64,000 bases of DNA from Terriglobia bacterium (GCA_020073015.1 JAIQFZ010000008.1:58251-122250), one strand, 5' to 3'. Counted from the first letter of the stretch, positions 1 to 9,920 are shown. Made by a program: numbers and translations. Notes: a model not told the origin generated them from the letters alone.

Positions 1-1013
1 TGTTCGATCGCGACAAGCTTCGCTCGCAGGGGGTTGACCTGAGCCAGGCCGGACAGGATCTTTCCACTCTGCTCGGCGGAAACTACGTCAACCGATTCAG
101 TATCCAAGGCCGGAGTTACAAGGTCATTCCGCAGGTCAAGCGCGCGGAGCGCTTGACGCCGGAACAGCTGTCGCAGATCTATGTCACTGGATCGCAGAAC
201 AAGCTGGTGCCGCTGTCAACCTTCGCCACCCTGCGCACTACCACCGAACCGCGGGAACTCAAGAAATTTCAGCAGCTCAATGCGGTGCGCATCCAGGGCG
301 TCATCCCTCCTGGCGTCCCGCTGGACAAGGCGCTTCGCATGCTGGAAGACGAGGCCAAGACGATCCTGCCACAGGGCTTCACGGTGGACTACGCGGGCGA
401 ATCGCGCCAGCTGCGGGTTGAGGGAAGCAAGTTTCTCGGCACCTTCTTGTTGTCGGGGATCCTGATCTACCTTGTCCTGGCCGCCCAGTTCGAGAGTTTC
501 CGCGATCCATTTATCATCCTCGCAGGCTCGGTGCCCTTGGCAATTTCAGGGGCGTTGCTGTTCTCCTTCCTGGGGCTGACCACGCTCAACATCTACAGCC
601 AGGTCGGGCTGATCACGCTGGTCGGTCTGGTGTCTAAGAACGGCATCCTTATTGTGGAGTTTGCCAACGAGCTGCAAGAGAAGGGTATCGACAAGTTGGC
701 CGCGATTGTCGAGGCGGCTGGCACGCGGTTGCGCCCGATCCTGATGACGACCGCGGCCACCGTGATCGGTCACTTTCCGCTGGTGCTCGCGAAGGGCCCG
801 GGGGCAGGAGCTCGCAATAGCATCGGCATCATGCTGGTCAGCGGCATGATCATCGGGACAGCATTTACGCTGTTTGTCGTGCCGTCCATCTACATGCTCG
901 TGGCGAAAACGCGAGTGCGGGCTTCCGAAACGGAATTGGACTCGGGAGGTATGCTTCCACAACCGGCAGACGTTGCCGTGTGGCGAGAAACCGGCCTCCG
1001 GCATATCGGCTGA
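1..1013 (+). CDS. RND efflux permease, C-terminal fragment (5' end outside the window)
   Basis: The reading frame is open from base 3 and runs to the TGA at 1011-1013, so the gene starts upstream of the window. About 336 residues of an inner-membrane RND (HAE1/AcrB-type) proton-driven exporter are visible. They cover the end of the periplasmic docking/porter region, then the last transmembrane bundle, with the conserved stretch VGLVSKNGILIVEF and the following TRLRPILMT typical of this family. The C-terminal tail after the last membrane helix is short and variable. The gene converges on the TolC-like gene that ends 28 bases downstream, so it belongs to an operon lying mostly to the left. Family assignment is firm; the substrate cannot be read. 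Confidence 0.93.
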   Translation, partial: FDRDKLRSQGVDLSQAGQDLSTLLGGNYVNRFSIQGRSYKVIPQVKRAERLTPEQLSQIYVTGSQNKLVPLSTFATLRTTTEPRELKKFQQLNAVRIQGVIPPGVPLDKALRMLEDEAKTILPQGFTVDYAGESRQLRVEGSKFLGTFLLSGILIYLVLAAQFESFRDPFIILAGSVPLAISGALLFSFLGLTTLNIYSQVGLITLVGLVSKNGILIVEFANELQEKGIDKLAAIVEAAGTRLRPILMTTAATVIGHFPLVLAKGPGAGARNSIGIMLVSGMIIGTAFTLFVVPSIYMLVAKTRVRASETELDSGGMLPQPADVAVWRETGLRHIG

Positions 1014-1041
1014 TGGTTGGTCACAACGGCACGCTTTCTCA

Positions 1042-2448
1042 TTAGAGACCGGTGGTCTGATACTGCAGAATTGCCCGAGCGAGCCGGTACTCATAACCCG
1101 CCTGCGATTGACTGATCTCCGCCTGGGTTTGCTGGAGTTGGGCCTGACTGAGTTCCACAATCGAGCTGAGGCCGAGCTTATAGCGCGTTTGGGCCAAGTC
1201 CAAGGCCAGGTTTGCCTGCTTGAGAAGTTGATTGGTTACATCGAGGCGATCGTAGGCGGTATTGGCATTGAGCCAACTGGTACGGACGTCTCTTGCAATC
1301 GTGTTGCGCACGTCCACGAGCCGCTGCTCCACAACTTGCGCCCTCAGGTCGGCTTCCTTGGCGCGCGCGGAGAACAGAAATCCGTTGAAGACAGGGATTT
1401 CCATGTTGACCCCGACGGCGCCGTACCAGGGCGAGAGGTGATAGTCCCGCACGGGTGTGCCGCCGGCAGCACCCAAGGCGGCGATCGTGGGAAACAGGGA
1501 ATCTCGCTCCGCGGTCTTCAATTTCTCTGCCGATTGATATTGGAAATTGATCGCCTGCAGCTCCGGGCGGGAGTTCACAGCTTGCGCAATCAGTTCGTCA
1601 ACATTGGCGGGCGGAGCACTGGCCACGGCAGGGTCGTCGACTACGTCGAACTCCTGCGGAGTAACGTAGCCTAAGAGCGCGGCGAGAGTCGCCTGGGCGC
1701 CCTTCTCGTTGTTTTGCGCATCCAGCAGGAGCAGCTTGGCTTGCGCCAGGTTGACCTGCGCAAAACTGAGGTCGAGATCGGACTTTAACGCGCTCTTCGC
1801 CAGGGCCTGTACCTGGTCAACCACCACTTGGCGGTTGGCGACGGTCTCGTTCGCCACCTGCAACACGGCTTGCGCCTGAAGCACGCCATAGAAAGCTTGA
1901 TCGACGGCCAGCAGCACTTGCTCCCGCGTGGCAAGAGCGTTCTGGTCCTGGGCTTTGGCGGAGAAGCGTGCGCTGGCCACTAGATTTTTCGTGCGTCCGA
2001 AATCGGTAACCAACTGACTGACCGCTGCCCCTCCGGCCGCGCGCTCAAAAATGATCGGGTTGTTTAAACCTCCGGACGTAATCCGGCTGTCGGTCTGCGA
2101 GTCGACCGCGGTCAAATTTGCCACGGCAGTGGGCCAGTAACTGGAGCGGACTTCGCGAACGACCTGCTGTGCCGCCAGAGCCTGCAAGCGCGCGCCGGTG
2201 ATTTGCGGATTGTTCCTGATCACCAACGTCTCCGCCTGCTTCCGAGTCAGGCGAACTCTGGGCAGCACCACCGGAGCATTCTGGTTTGGAAGAGGTGGCG
2301 GGGTCTGGCGAGCCATGATCTGCGTTTCCGCCTGGGATGCTGGCGGCCCAGGCGGGGCGTCCGGCAGACTGTGAACCGGGTTTGATTGGCCCAGGCAAAG
2401 AGTTCCCAGCAGCACCAGGCCGGAGCTAAGAACGAGCCTCTGAATCAT
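1042..2448 (-). CDS. TolC-family outer membrane efflux protein
   Basis: A 468-residue outer membrane factor that would form the exit duct of a tripartite pump. The N-terminus has a signal peptide ending near LCLGQ, followed by a Pro-rich linker and two repeats of the long helical OEP domain (roughly residues 60-250 and 265-465), rich in Ala, Gln and Leu as usual for TolC coiled coils. The length fits the family. The start codon overlaps the stop of the RND permease gene by four bases, so it is translationally coupled as the last gene of a membrane-fusion/permease/TolC operon on the minus strand. The closest named families are OprM/NodT types; the drug or metabolite exported is unknown. Confidence 0.92.
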   Translation of the reverse strand: MIQRLVLSSGLVLLGTLCLGQSNPVHSLPDAPPGPPASQAETQIMARQTPPPLPNQNAPVVLPRVRLTRKQAETLVIRNNPQITGARLQALAAQQVVREVRSSYWPTAVANLTAVDSQTDSRITSGGLNNPIIFERAAGGAAVSQLVTDFGRTKNLVASARFSAKAQDQNALATREQVLLAVDQAFYGVLQAQAVLQVANETVANRQVVVDQVQALAKSALKSDLDLSFAQVNLAQAKLLLLDAQNNEKGAQATLAALLGYVTPQEFDVVDDPAVASAPPANVDELIAQAVNSRPELQAINFQYQSAEKLKTAERDSLFPTIAALGAAGGTPVRDYHLSPWYGAVGVNMEIPVFNGFLFSARAKEADLRAQVVEQRLVDVRNTIARDVRTSWLNANTAYDRLDVTNQLLKQANLALDLAQTRYKLGLSSIVELSQAQLQQTQAEISQSQAGYEYRLARAILQYQTTGL

Positions 2449-5400
2449 GCCGCCACCTCAGGAGCGGAAGTTTCCTCTTTGCCGTGAATCCACAAATAGG
2501 CTGCCGGCACGAGATAGACAGTCACCACCACCGAAACCAGTAAACCTCCAATGATGGAGCGGGCCAGGGGCGCGTACGCCTCGGCGCCGGTTCCCAGTTT
2601 CATCGCCATGGGAATCAAGCCGAGCAGCGTCGCCAGCGAAGTCATCAGCACGGGCCGCAGGCGCAGCCGCGATGCCACGGCCGTTGCTTCGCGCAGCGGA
2701 GTCCCTTGTGACCTTAGCTGCCGAGTGAACTCCACGATCAGAATGCTGTTCGAAACCACGATCCCAACCATCATCACGATTCCCATCAGCGACATGATGT
2801 TCAGCGTCGTTCCGGTCGCCAGCAGGAACAGCAACACGCCTGCCAGTCCCGGCGGAATGGCGAGGAGGATAATGAACGGGTCGACAAACGAAGCGAACTG
2901 CGCCACCAGGATCAGGTACACCAGAACCACCGAGAGGATCAGGCCGATGCCGAAGCTCTTGAAGGACGAGCGCATGCCCTGCACTGAGCCGCGAAGAACC
3001 ACGTGAACCCCTGCCGGAAGGTTCGTTTGCTTGACCACCCGGTCGATGGCCGTGGTCAGGTCCCCCAAGTCTTCTTTCGCCGGGGCCACGTAGACATCCA
3101 CCACGCGGCGGAGCTGGTAGTGATCCACCTCGGTGGGGGACTCGACCGCCTTAATATCGGCGACGCTGTCGAGTTGCGTTGGGTGCTGGCCATTGGAGGC
3201 GCGGATGGGGATTTGTTTTAGATCGTTCAGAGTGTGGACCTCGTCTTCCGGATACTGCACCGTCAGCATGTAGTCGTTGCCCGACTTCGGATCGACCCAG
3301 TAGCTCGGAGCAATCATCTGGTTGGAAGTTAGAGCGGTAATCACGTTATCAACCACTTCCTTTTGATTGAGGCCGACCAAACTGGCGCGCTCGCGGTCGA
3401 TGTTGAGGCGGAGCGCCGGATAGTCGATATCCTGCGGGATGAGGACGTCGCTGACTCCCTGCAAGCGGCGAATGCGATTACCGATCTGCGCGGCGACCGC
3501 ATACGTCTTGTCCAGATTCATGCCGCTCACTTGCACGTCAATCGGCGCGGGGAGACCCAGGTTCAACACGGAATCCACCAGGCCGCCGGACTGAAAATAG
3601 GCGTTGAGTTGTGGCAGATCCTCGCGCAGCGCCAGCCGCACGCGATTCATGTACTCGTAGCTGCCCACTTTGTGGTTCTCCTTCAGGCTGACTTGCACGA
3701 ACGCCGTGTGCTGCCCGGAATTGGGTGTATAGATCGCCGAGAACCCCGGCGTCACACCGAGGTTCGAGACAATCATGCCCAGTTCGTTCGACGGAACGGT
3801 GCGGCGGATCAGGTTCTCGACTTGCTCGATATAGTTCTGCGTAAGTTCCAGCCGCGTGCCCGATGGAGCTTTCAGATTGATCACAAACTGGCCAGGATCC
3901 GTGCGGGGGAAGTAAGCCACGCCCAGCAGTGGGTAGAGCGAGAGACACAGGAGCGAAACTCCAACCAGGCCGATGGTGGTGGCAACGGGACGGAGCAGAG
4001 CGCGCCCGAGGGTATGGTCGTAATTCTTGACCAGCTTTTCAAAATACTGGTTGAAGGCCCCCGTGACTCTGCCAAAGCGCGAGTCGGATACCACGTGCTC
4101 GTGGACCAAGTGTCCCCCCTTGATCCATTTGGCGCAGAACAGCGGCACCACCGTCATCGCAACCAGATACGAAGCGGCCAGCGAGAGGACTACCGCCAGA
4201 GACAGCGCCGAGAACAGGAAACGACTGACGCCGGTCAGGAAGACCACCGGGAAGAAGACGATCGCGGTGGTGAGCGTCGCCGCCAGGACGGCGAGAGAGA
4301 CTTCCTGCCCTCCCTTCTCGGCAGCGACCGCGGGTGACTCGCCCATTTCCAAATGGCGAAAAATGTTTTCCAGGACCACGACCGAGTTATCGATCAATCG
4401 CGAGAATGCCAGCGCCAGCCCGCCGAGCACCATGGTGTTGACCGTGCCTCCACCCGCGCTGATCGCCATGAATGCCGCCAGGGCCGAGAGCGGAATCGAC
4501 AGAAACACCGCCAGAGTGGCCCGCATGCTCCCGAGGAACAGCAGGATCATCAAGCCCGTCAAAATCAACCCGATCCCACCTTCGTGCAGGAGGTTCTCGA
4601 TGGCGCTTTTCACGAAGATGGATTGATCGAACACCACCTTGGCCACGAGCTGCTTCGGCACATCGGTCAGGTCCGCAACCGCCTGCTTGATTCCGTTCAC
4701 AACGGCGATGGTGTTGGTATCTCCGCCCTGTTTCAGGATGGGGAGGTACACCGAGTCCTGGCCGTCGACGCGCACCACGTTGGTCTGGATTTCATGCGCA
4801 TCCATGGCTTTGCCGACATCCTGGACCAGGACCGATGCGCCATTCACCGTCTTCAGGGGAAGGCGGTTGATTTCGCCGGTCGTGGGCAGCTGGCTGTTGG
4901 TGTAGAGGTTGTAGTCAATCGGCCCGATGCGGACGTCGCCCGCGGGCAAAATCAGATTGCTGTCATTCACGGTGCGGACCACGTCCATGACGCTGAGCTG
5001 GTGCGCGTCCAGCTTGAGCGGATCCACGTACACCATGATCTGCCGGTAGCGGCCGCCGAAGGGCTGGGGAACCGAGGCTCCCGGAACGTTGGCGACCTGG
5101 TTGCGGACATCGTATTGTCCGAGGTCGCGCAGCTTCGTCTCGTTCAAACCTTCGCCCTTCAGGGTAATCAGGCACACCGGCAAGCTGGAGGCGTCGAACT
5201 TGAGCACGACCGGCGGAAGGGTTCCCGGTGGCAGCTTGCGTAGATCGGCCATGGCGAGATTGGAAACTTCACTGAGGTCGGCGTCCGCGTCCGTGCCCGC
5301 CTGAAAATAGATTTTGATCAAGCTGACGCCGGGGAGCGAGCGCGATTCAATGTGATCGATGTTGCTGCCGAGCGTGAAAAAGCGTTCAAACCGGCCGGTG

Positions 5401-5582
5401 ATGTCGGTTTCGATCTGCTCGGGTGGCATGCCCGAGTAAAAGGTCGCGACCACGACCACGGGAATGTTGATCGGAGGAAACAGGTCAACGGGCATTCGCA
5501 CCAAAATGACTCCGCCGACAATCGCGATGATGAGGCATGCAACGATGATGAAGTAGGGATAGCGGATGGCGAAGCCGGACAT
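2445..5582 (-). CDS. RND efflux transporter permease (HAE1/AcrB-like)
   Basis: A full-length 1045-residue inner membrane RND pump. The order is the usual one: a first TM helix at residues 10-30, a large periplasmic porter/docking loop, six TM helices (about 330-530), a second periplasmic loop and a final TM bundle (about 860-1030). The VVVLENIFRH segment of the first half and the GIVVSNSILIVEF segment of the second half are the twin RND signatures. It lies between the adaptor gene (1-base overlap, TGATG) and the TolC gene (4-base overlap), so the three products are made together. The first half lacks the classic DD pair in TM4: the sequence there reads SRLIDNSV, with a single Asp. Substrate not inferable. 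Confidence 0.94.
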   Translation of the reverse strand: MSGFAIRYPYFIIVACLIIAIVGGVILVRMPVDLFPPINIPVVVVATFYSGMPPEQIETDITGRFERFFTLGSNIDHIESRSLPGVSLIKIYFQAGTDADADLSEVSNLAMADLRKLPPGTLPPVVLKFDASSLPVCLITLKGEGLNETKLRDLGQYDVRNQVANVPGASVPQPFGGRYRQIMVYVDPLKLDAHQLSVMDVVRTVNDSNLILPAGDVRIGPIDYNLYTNSQLPTTGEINRLPLKTVNGASVLVQDVGKAMDAHEIQTNVVRVDGQDSVYLPILKQGGDTNTIAVVNGIKQAVADLTDVPKQLVAKVVFDQSIFVKSAIENLLHEGGIGLILTGLMILLFLGSMRATLAVFLSIPLSALAAFMAISAGGGTVNTMVLGGLALAFSRLIDNSVVVLENIFRHLEMGESPAVAAEKGGQEVSLAVLAATLTTAIVFFPVVFLTGVSRFLFSALSLAVVLSLAASYLVAMTVVPLFCAKWIKGGHLVHEHVVSDSRFGRVTGAFNQYFEKLVKNYDHTLGRALLRPVATTIGLVGVSLLCLSLYPLLGVAYFPRTDPGQFVINLKAPSGTRLELTQNYIEQVENLIRRTVPSNELGMIVSNLGVTPGFSAIYTPNSGQHTAFVQVSLKENHKVGSYEYMNRVRLALREDLPQLNAYFQSGGLVDSVLNLGLPAPIDVQVSGMNLDKTYAVAAQIGNRIRRLQGVSDVLIPQDIDYPALRLNIDRERASLVGLNQKEVVDNVITALTSNQMIAPSYWVDPKSGNDYMLTVQYPEDEVHTLNDLKQIPIRASNGQHPTQLDSVADIKAVESPTEVDHYQLRRVVDVYVAPAKEDLGDLTTAIDRVVKQTNLPAGVHVVLRGSVQGMRSSFKSFGIGLILSVVLVYLILVAQFASFVDPFIILLAIPPGLAGVLLFLLATGTTLNIMSLMGIVMMVGIVVSNSILIVEFTRQLRSQGTPLREATAVASRLRLRPVLMTSLATLLGLIPMAMKLGTGAEAYAPLARSIIGGLLVSVVVTVYLVPAAYLWIHGKEETSAPEVAA

Positions 5583-6823
5583 CAGAATTGGCCCTCCGCT
5601 CCAAGTTCGTTCTGAGCCACGAGTTTGGACCGCACGTGCTGACCCGCCTGCACGGCATTCAGGTTGCCGACAATGACCTGGTCGCCGTCGCTGAGACCGG
5701 AGAGCACCTCAATGCGCGCTTCGCTATCGACTCCCAGCGTGATGACACGTTGCCCGACGGCGCCGGACTTGTCCACGACGAAAACGCTGCCGTTCGTGCC
5801 ATTGCGTTTCACAGCTTGAACCGGCACGGTCAGAACGCTGTCTTTCTGATGCAGCACCAGGGTCGTTTCGGCGTACATGCCCTCGACCAGCGTGCCATCG
5901 GGATTCTCCACGTCGATCTCGGTATGCATGGTGCGTGTCTCTTCGTTGAGAGCGTCGGCAAAGCGCGCAACCTTACCCTTGATGGTGCGGCCTAAGGCTG
6001 GCACGACCACGTCGATGGCTTGGCCGAGGCGCAGATCGGGAACGGCAGACTCGGGCACCGGGACTACCAGACGGAGCCGGGACCATTCCGCCAGTCGTAC
6101 GACCGGCATGGATTGCGTATCCGATGCGGTGCCGGCCTGGATGAGCGCGCCGGTGTCGGCGTAGCGCTTGGTGACAACCCCGCCGAAGGGAGCGGTAATG
6201 CGGGAGTAAGCTTCGAGCGAGGCATATCGATCCAGGTTGGCCCGGGCCACCGAAAGCTGGCTTTGGGCTTCCGCGAGCGCGGCGCGGGCGCTGCCGACTT
6301 GAGCTTCGGCTTCCTGATCGTGGGCAAGGGAGTCGTCGAGTTCCTGTTCGGCAATCAATTCGGGACGAGCCTCGGACGCCTGCTTCAGCCGGGCATAAGC
6401 GGCGTGAGAGGCGGTGTGCGCCGATTCGGCTCGTTGGACATCATGTTCCGCCCGACGGATCGCATCCTCACTGCGCCGAGTGTCGGCCTGCCCTCCTGCC
6501 ACTTGCGCGCTGAGTTCCGGAACCTCGAGGATGGCGAGGTTCTGCCCTTCTTTCACTTTGTCGCCCACGTCGACATAAATGCGCCGGATATAACCGGCGA
6601 CCTTGGCGTGGACGTCGACTTCCTGATAAGGCCGGAACGCGCCGGACAGTGTGATGGAACTGCGGATCGGCCCGCGCGTAGCCAGCGCCACTGCGACCGT
6701 GGGAATGGTCGAGGGGTCTTCTCCCCTGGCCTGCGCCCTGTTACCGGGAAACTCGAAGATGACCCAGCCAACCATCGCCACAACCGCCAGAGAGATACCG
6801 ATGTAACTTCGCTTCAGTCGCAT
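5582..6823 (-). CDS. Efflux RND periplasmic adaptor (membrane fusion protein)
   Basis: HlyD/AcrA-type adaptor of about 413 residues linking the RND pump to TolC. I place the start at the ATG giving MRLKRSYIGISLAVV, because a TM/signal anchor follows at once and a GGGA element lies about 10 bases upstream. A longer in-frame reading begins at 6928, but its extra residues come from a repeated hairpin and look non-coding. Visible domains are the lipoyl half-motif (YIRRIYVDVGDKVKEGQ), a long Ala/Glu/Arg coiled-coil hairpin (residues about 95-185), the second lipoyl half (ITAPFGGVVTKRY) and the beta-barrel with C-terminal membrane-proximal domain. First gene of the three-gene pump operon. Confidence 0.93.
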   Translation of the reverse strand: MRLKRSYIGISLAVVAMVGWVIFEFPGNRAQARGEDPSTIPTVAVALATRGPIRSSITLSGAFRPYQEVDVHAKVAGYIRRIYVDVGDKVKEGQNLAILEVPELSAQVAGGQADTRRSEDAIRRAEHDVQRAESAHTASHAAYARLKQASEARPELIAEQELDDSLAHDQEAEAQVGSARAALAEAQSQLSVARANLDRYASLEAYSRITAPFGGVVTKRYADTGALIQAGTASDTQSMPVVRLAEWSRLRLVVPVPESAVPDLRLGQAIDVVVPALGRTIKGKVARFADALNEETRTMHTEIDVENPDGTLVEGMYAETTLVLHQKDSVLTVPVQAVKRNGTNGSVFVVDKSGAVGQRVITLGVDSEARIEVLSGLSDGDQVIVGNLNAVQAGQHVRSKLVAQNELGAEGQF

Positions 6824-6852
6824 TGAGTAGTTCCCATCCAGTTCTGAAAAAC

Positions 6853-6895
6853 CCCTCGCCCCCAATGGCAAAAGGAGAAATTCTGGGGGCGAGGG
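6853..6895 (-). repeat. Terminator-like hairpin repeat, copy A
   Basis: A perfect 12-bp inverted repeat (CCCTCGCCCCCA / TGGGGGCGAGGG) with a 19-nt loop. Read on the minus strand it is followed by GGTTTTTC, so it resembles an intrinsic terminator. It lies in the leader about 30 bases before the adaptor start codon. A nearly identical copy, including the loop, lies at 7611-7653. Confidence 0.8.
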
Positions 6896-7039
6896 TTCAT
6901 CGCCCGTGATTCGGAGACCTGTCTTCACTGGGCGCGAACTCGATCACGCCGCGCTTGAAGCTCGCGCTCAAGCGGAGTTGCCTCGGTCAATGACTAAGGC
7001 TGAGTTCAAAAAGCAGCGATTGGCTGCAAGGGAGGAAAA

Positions 7040-7378
7040 TCAGCAGGAAGGAGGAGGCCGGTTATAAAGCCAGCTCTCGGAACTAAGATGCGTAGGTGGA
7101 ACCACGACCGACACCACAGCGACGGGAGACCGCGGTGGTTGAAACAGGATGAAACTGGAAGTTGGAGCCGTCCACTGGAGTCCGTTGCTCAGAAGGTGCT
7201 GCCTCTTCACATCCGGAGACTGAGATTCTGCGGTTGTGACCTTCTGGACTGCTGGACCCGGCGCTACGAAACGAGTCGCAAGGCTTACCGCGAGGGAGCA
7301 GATGGCGAGAAGAACAACTGCGATCCGGCACCCAGACGCGATGCTTGAGCGAACGCGAGAATGTTCTAGCCTAGCCAT
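7040..7378 (-). CDS. Small membrane-anchored/secreted protein with C-terminal LYNRPPPS motif
   Basis: A 112-residue protein of unknown function. A single hydrophobic segment (VVLLAICSLAVSLATR, about residues 20-36) follows a basic N-terminus, so the rest is probably periplasmic. The C-terminus ends LYNRPPPSC. A second gene at 10450-10791 shares the VVLLA...SVSLATR helix, an internal RQHL and the same LYNRPPPS end, so the two form a family and the reading frame is unlikely to be chance. It precedes the efflux operon on the same strand and may be its first gene, although a terminator-like hairpin lies between. No ribosome binding site is obvious. Function not recognised. Confidence 0.62.
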   Translation of the reverse strand: MARLEHSRVRSSIASGCRIAVVLLAICSLAVSLATRFVAPGPAVQKVTTAESQSPDVKRQHLLSNGLQWTAPTSSFILFQPPRSPVAVVSVVVPPTHLSSESWLYNRPPPSC

Positions 7379-7610
7379 TTGAAATCAATGCAGTGAATCG
7401 AAACCGCGCTCATTATACATGAGCACCACAGGACAGCCAGATCACGCAAGTCACCGCTATCTTCGTGTAGTTCGACGCTTGGAGGAGCGGGATAGGTTGC
7501 ACCCCGGAGCTCCGCAATTACGGCGTAACAGCTTTTGCGGAAGGGCGAATCGCTCCCATGCCAGGGCTTGTGCACAGGAGCGATCGTGCCGTTCCAACTT
7601 CGAAAACAAG

Positions 7611-7653
7611 CCCTCGCCCCCAATGGCAACAGGAGAAATGCTGGGGGCGAGGG
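7611..7653 (-). terminator. Terminator-like hairpin repeat, copy B, after the porin gene
   Basis: The same 12-bp perfect stem and 19-nt loop as at 6853-6895, with three or so differences in the loop. It begins 11 bases after the porin stop codon on the minus strand and is followed by CTTGTTTTC, so it could terminate porin transcription. Confidence 0.75.
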
Positions 7654-7663
7654 TCCGCACACG

Positions 7664-9499
7664 CTACGGCAAGTAATAACGGAAAGACGTAAAGACCATG
7701 TTGTCGATCCCGTGGGGCGCGACGAAGGTGTCGGCGGTAAGGCCGGTGCCCGTCCATGAACCACGGCTGATGTAGGAATACTGCGGACCGATCTGCAGTT
7801 TTCCCTTAGGACCGTTGTACAAGCGCAGCCAGAACCCAAACGAGCCCTCGATGAGCCTTTGGGTATCGGCATTGCAGTTCGCCAGCCCTCCAAACCCGAA
7901 GCCGTTGCCCGAGGAGGGCGCGGTTTCGGTGTAGCAACCGCTGTCGACGAAGGCCTGTGCTCCGTACCCCACCGTCTTGCCGGAGACGGAGTCAACTTGA
8001 GAGCGCCGCCCTATGTATTCCTCTCCGCCATTGAGGTATATGTCCCACCTGGGGGTGTGCCACTCCAGCGTGGCCAGACCTTGATAGCTCCGCAGCAGTG
8101 CCAACGTGCCATCGGGGTTCACGGTTGCATCGGGCAGACCCGACGTGCCGTACCGGCCTACACCGTTCCCATAGAGCGCGTGCAGCCCGACATCCAGATG
8201 CTTGAAGAAAGTGACACGGGCGTTTCCTCCTACGCCACCACCATTCTTCGAGGCGTTGTAGGCTCCGGTCGTGGCGGTGCCGCCCGCGCACAGGCTGGAC
8301 TCGGCAGGCGGTTCTACGCAGGGGTAAACACGGTCGCGGAATCGGCTCAGGATACCGAAGATTTCGTAGTGGCCGAAACCCGGCTCAAACGCCGCCTTGA
8401 CGATAACGTCGGGTGTCGCGTTGAACGAATAGTTCGCGGTCGCGTTATACAGTCCGCCACCATTGCCGGCGCTGCCGAAAGCGAAGTTCGAGGCATTGCC
8501 GCGGGCCGCGAACGTAGTCTGAGGATTCTCGAGTGACGCGGCCAGCCAGACATGATTGTTGAAGTTTTTGGCCACGCGGAAACCGTACTGCCGCGCCCAA
8601 CTGAAACCGACCGTGTACTGCGGATCGATGGTCATGGGCAGAGCTTCGCTGCGGTTGTCGACCCCCTTCTTGGTCTCTGTCACCAGGCTCCACATTTGAC
8701 CGCCTGTGAAGCTCCAGCCATTGCTCAGGGCAGCCTGACCCCAAGCCTGCCTTTGGCGCAGCGTGTAGCTGTTGCTCTGGTTGTTGTTGGAAGTTACGCC
8801 CGCGGAAAGAAAGTCAGCTTCCACATAACCGGTGACCTTGGTGTTGTTGAACTTGCCCTCAGCCAGCATCGAGACGCGCGACTGGCGGCCGGACCCGAAG
8901 AATTCAGAAATCGTGTTTTGACCGCTACCCGGCATATTCAAGCCGTTGAACGGAGTGTTGATATCCGCCCCCAGAGCGCGATTGCGGTAGACCGATTCTG
9001 CCGCCAGGAATCCGCCGGGCGTAACCGTGATTCCCTTGAAGTGGAGGGCGAGCGGGCTCTCCATCGCTTTCATGTTCTTCTGCGCTTCCTGCAGGGTCAA
9101 CGCTGCGCTCGTGGCGCCTGTCTTCAAGTCTGTGACATCACCCTTGAGCGCGGTGACCGTTTGCCCTTGCTCCGCCGTTTGAGCGGCCACAGCGTCCACC
9201 TTGGTCTGCGCCTGCGCAGCCACCGTTTGGTTCTGATCCAGCCGCTGTTCGAGTTGCTGAATTTTTTGATCGCGGTTTTGAACCAGATCAGTCAACTGCT
9301 TGATCTGCTGCTGCTGCGCGTCGATCGCCTGCTTCATCTCACTGAGTTGCTCCGAAATAGCCGGCCCAGATGTCTTGGCAACCGTTTTCTTTCGCGCGCT
9401 CTTCGCCGTTGTTGCAGTACCCGCACCTTGCTGGGCCTGCGCCGCGATCACGCTCCCCACGAGCGCCATCGACAGCACCACAGCCATCATTCGTTTCAT
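7664..9499 (-). CDS. Coiled-coil outer membrane porin (DcaP-like)
   Basis: A 611-residue exported protein. The start is taken at MKRMMAVVLSMALVG because AGGAG sits 9 bases upstream; an ATG nine bases earlier would be too close to that site. After the signal peptide (cut near AQAQQ) comes a Gln-rich coiled coil (residues about 45-130, QIKQLTDL...IQQLEQRL). The rest looks like a beta-barrel: alternating aromatic/polar strands, many Gly/Asn turns and a C-terminal Tyr-Leu-Pro after an aromatic strand. This layout matches the DcaP-like trimeric porins often found in Acidobacteria. It probably admits small solutes through the outer membrane; the substrate is unknown. It is followed by the hairpin at 7611-7653. 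Confidence 0.75.
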   Translation of the reverse strand: MKRMMAVVLSMALVGSVIAAQAQQGAGTATTAKSARKKTVAKTSGPAISEQLSEMKQAIDAQQQQIKQLTDLVQNRDQKIQQLEQRLDQNQTVAAQAQTKVDAVAAQTAEQGQTVTALKGDVTDLKTGATSAALTLQEAQKNMKAMESPLALHFKGITVTPGGFLAAESVYRNRALGADINTPFNGLNMPGSGQNTISEFFGSGRQSRVSMLAEGKFNNTKVTGYVEADFLSAGVTSNNNQSNSYTLRQRQAWGQAALSNGWSFTGGQMWSLVTETKKGVDNRSEALPMTIDPQYTVGFSWARQYGFRVAKNFNNHVWLAASLENPQTTFAARGNASNFAFGSAGNGGGLYNATANYSFNATPDVIVKAAFEPGFGHYEIFGILSRFRDRVYPCVEPPAESSLCAGGTATTGAYNASKNGGGVGGNARVTFFKHLDVGLHALYGNGVGRYGTSGLPDATVNPDGTLALLRSYQGLATLEWHTPRWDIYLNGGEEYIGRRSQVDSVSGKTVGYGAQAFVDSGCYTETAPSSGNGFGFGGLANCNADTQRLIEGSFGFWLRLYNGPKGKLQIGPQYSYISRGSWTGTGLTADTFVAPHGIDNMVFTSFRYYLP

Positions 9500-9920
9500 T
9501 GTTTTCATCTCCTGAGAAATAAACGTTTTAGAGAGCAGACAAAACCGTGTAGGAAACTCTTTCTGGTCGCAGTTCATGGTTGGCGAACTGTCAGCCTAGC
9601 CCGCTGTTTGTTAATAATTGATGACAGTTTGTTGAATATTCCGTGAATCGAACCGGACGCCGCTGCTGGGCTGCCATCGGTCAGCAAACCATGCAAGCGC
9701 AGCGGTCTGTTGCTACTGTGCGGGAACCTCTTGGGAGACGCTTCGAGGAGGCGGGATTCTGACCGGCGAAGAACTAGTCATGGTGCTTTACGTTCTAGTC
9801 TGGGGGCTCTCGATGAGGCTCTTTCCGCGCACGCCCCTTCGATGCGGGCCGCCTTAAACAGAGCCGCCGCTGTCTGCTCAGGCAGCGAATTGTTTTTCCG
9901 GTCACAATCCAACGTGAAAC
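9500..9920. other. Intergenic region upstream of the porin gene
   Basis: About 420 bases without a credible gene. It holds the porin leader and presumably its promoter, with an AT-rich patch near 9610-9640 (TTAATAATTGATGACAG). No strong hairpin or repeat was seen. Confidence 0.5.

Noticed and set aside
3363..4337. A 324-residue plus-strand frame opposite the RND pump
   Set aside because: Antisense to conserved RND codons; no start site or family.
7366..7995. A 209-residue minus-strand frame over the porin end
   Set aside because: It overlaps the porin C-terminus in another frame and includes the hairpin repeat; no protein features.
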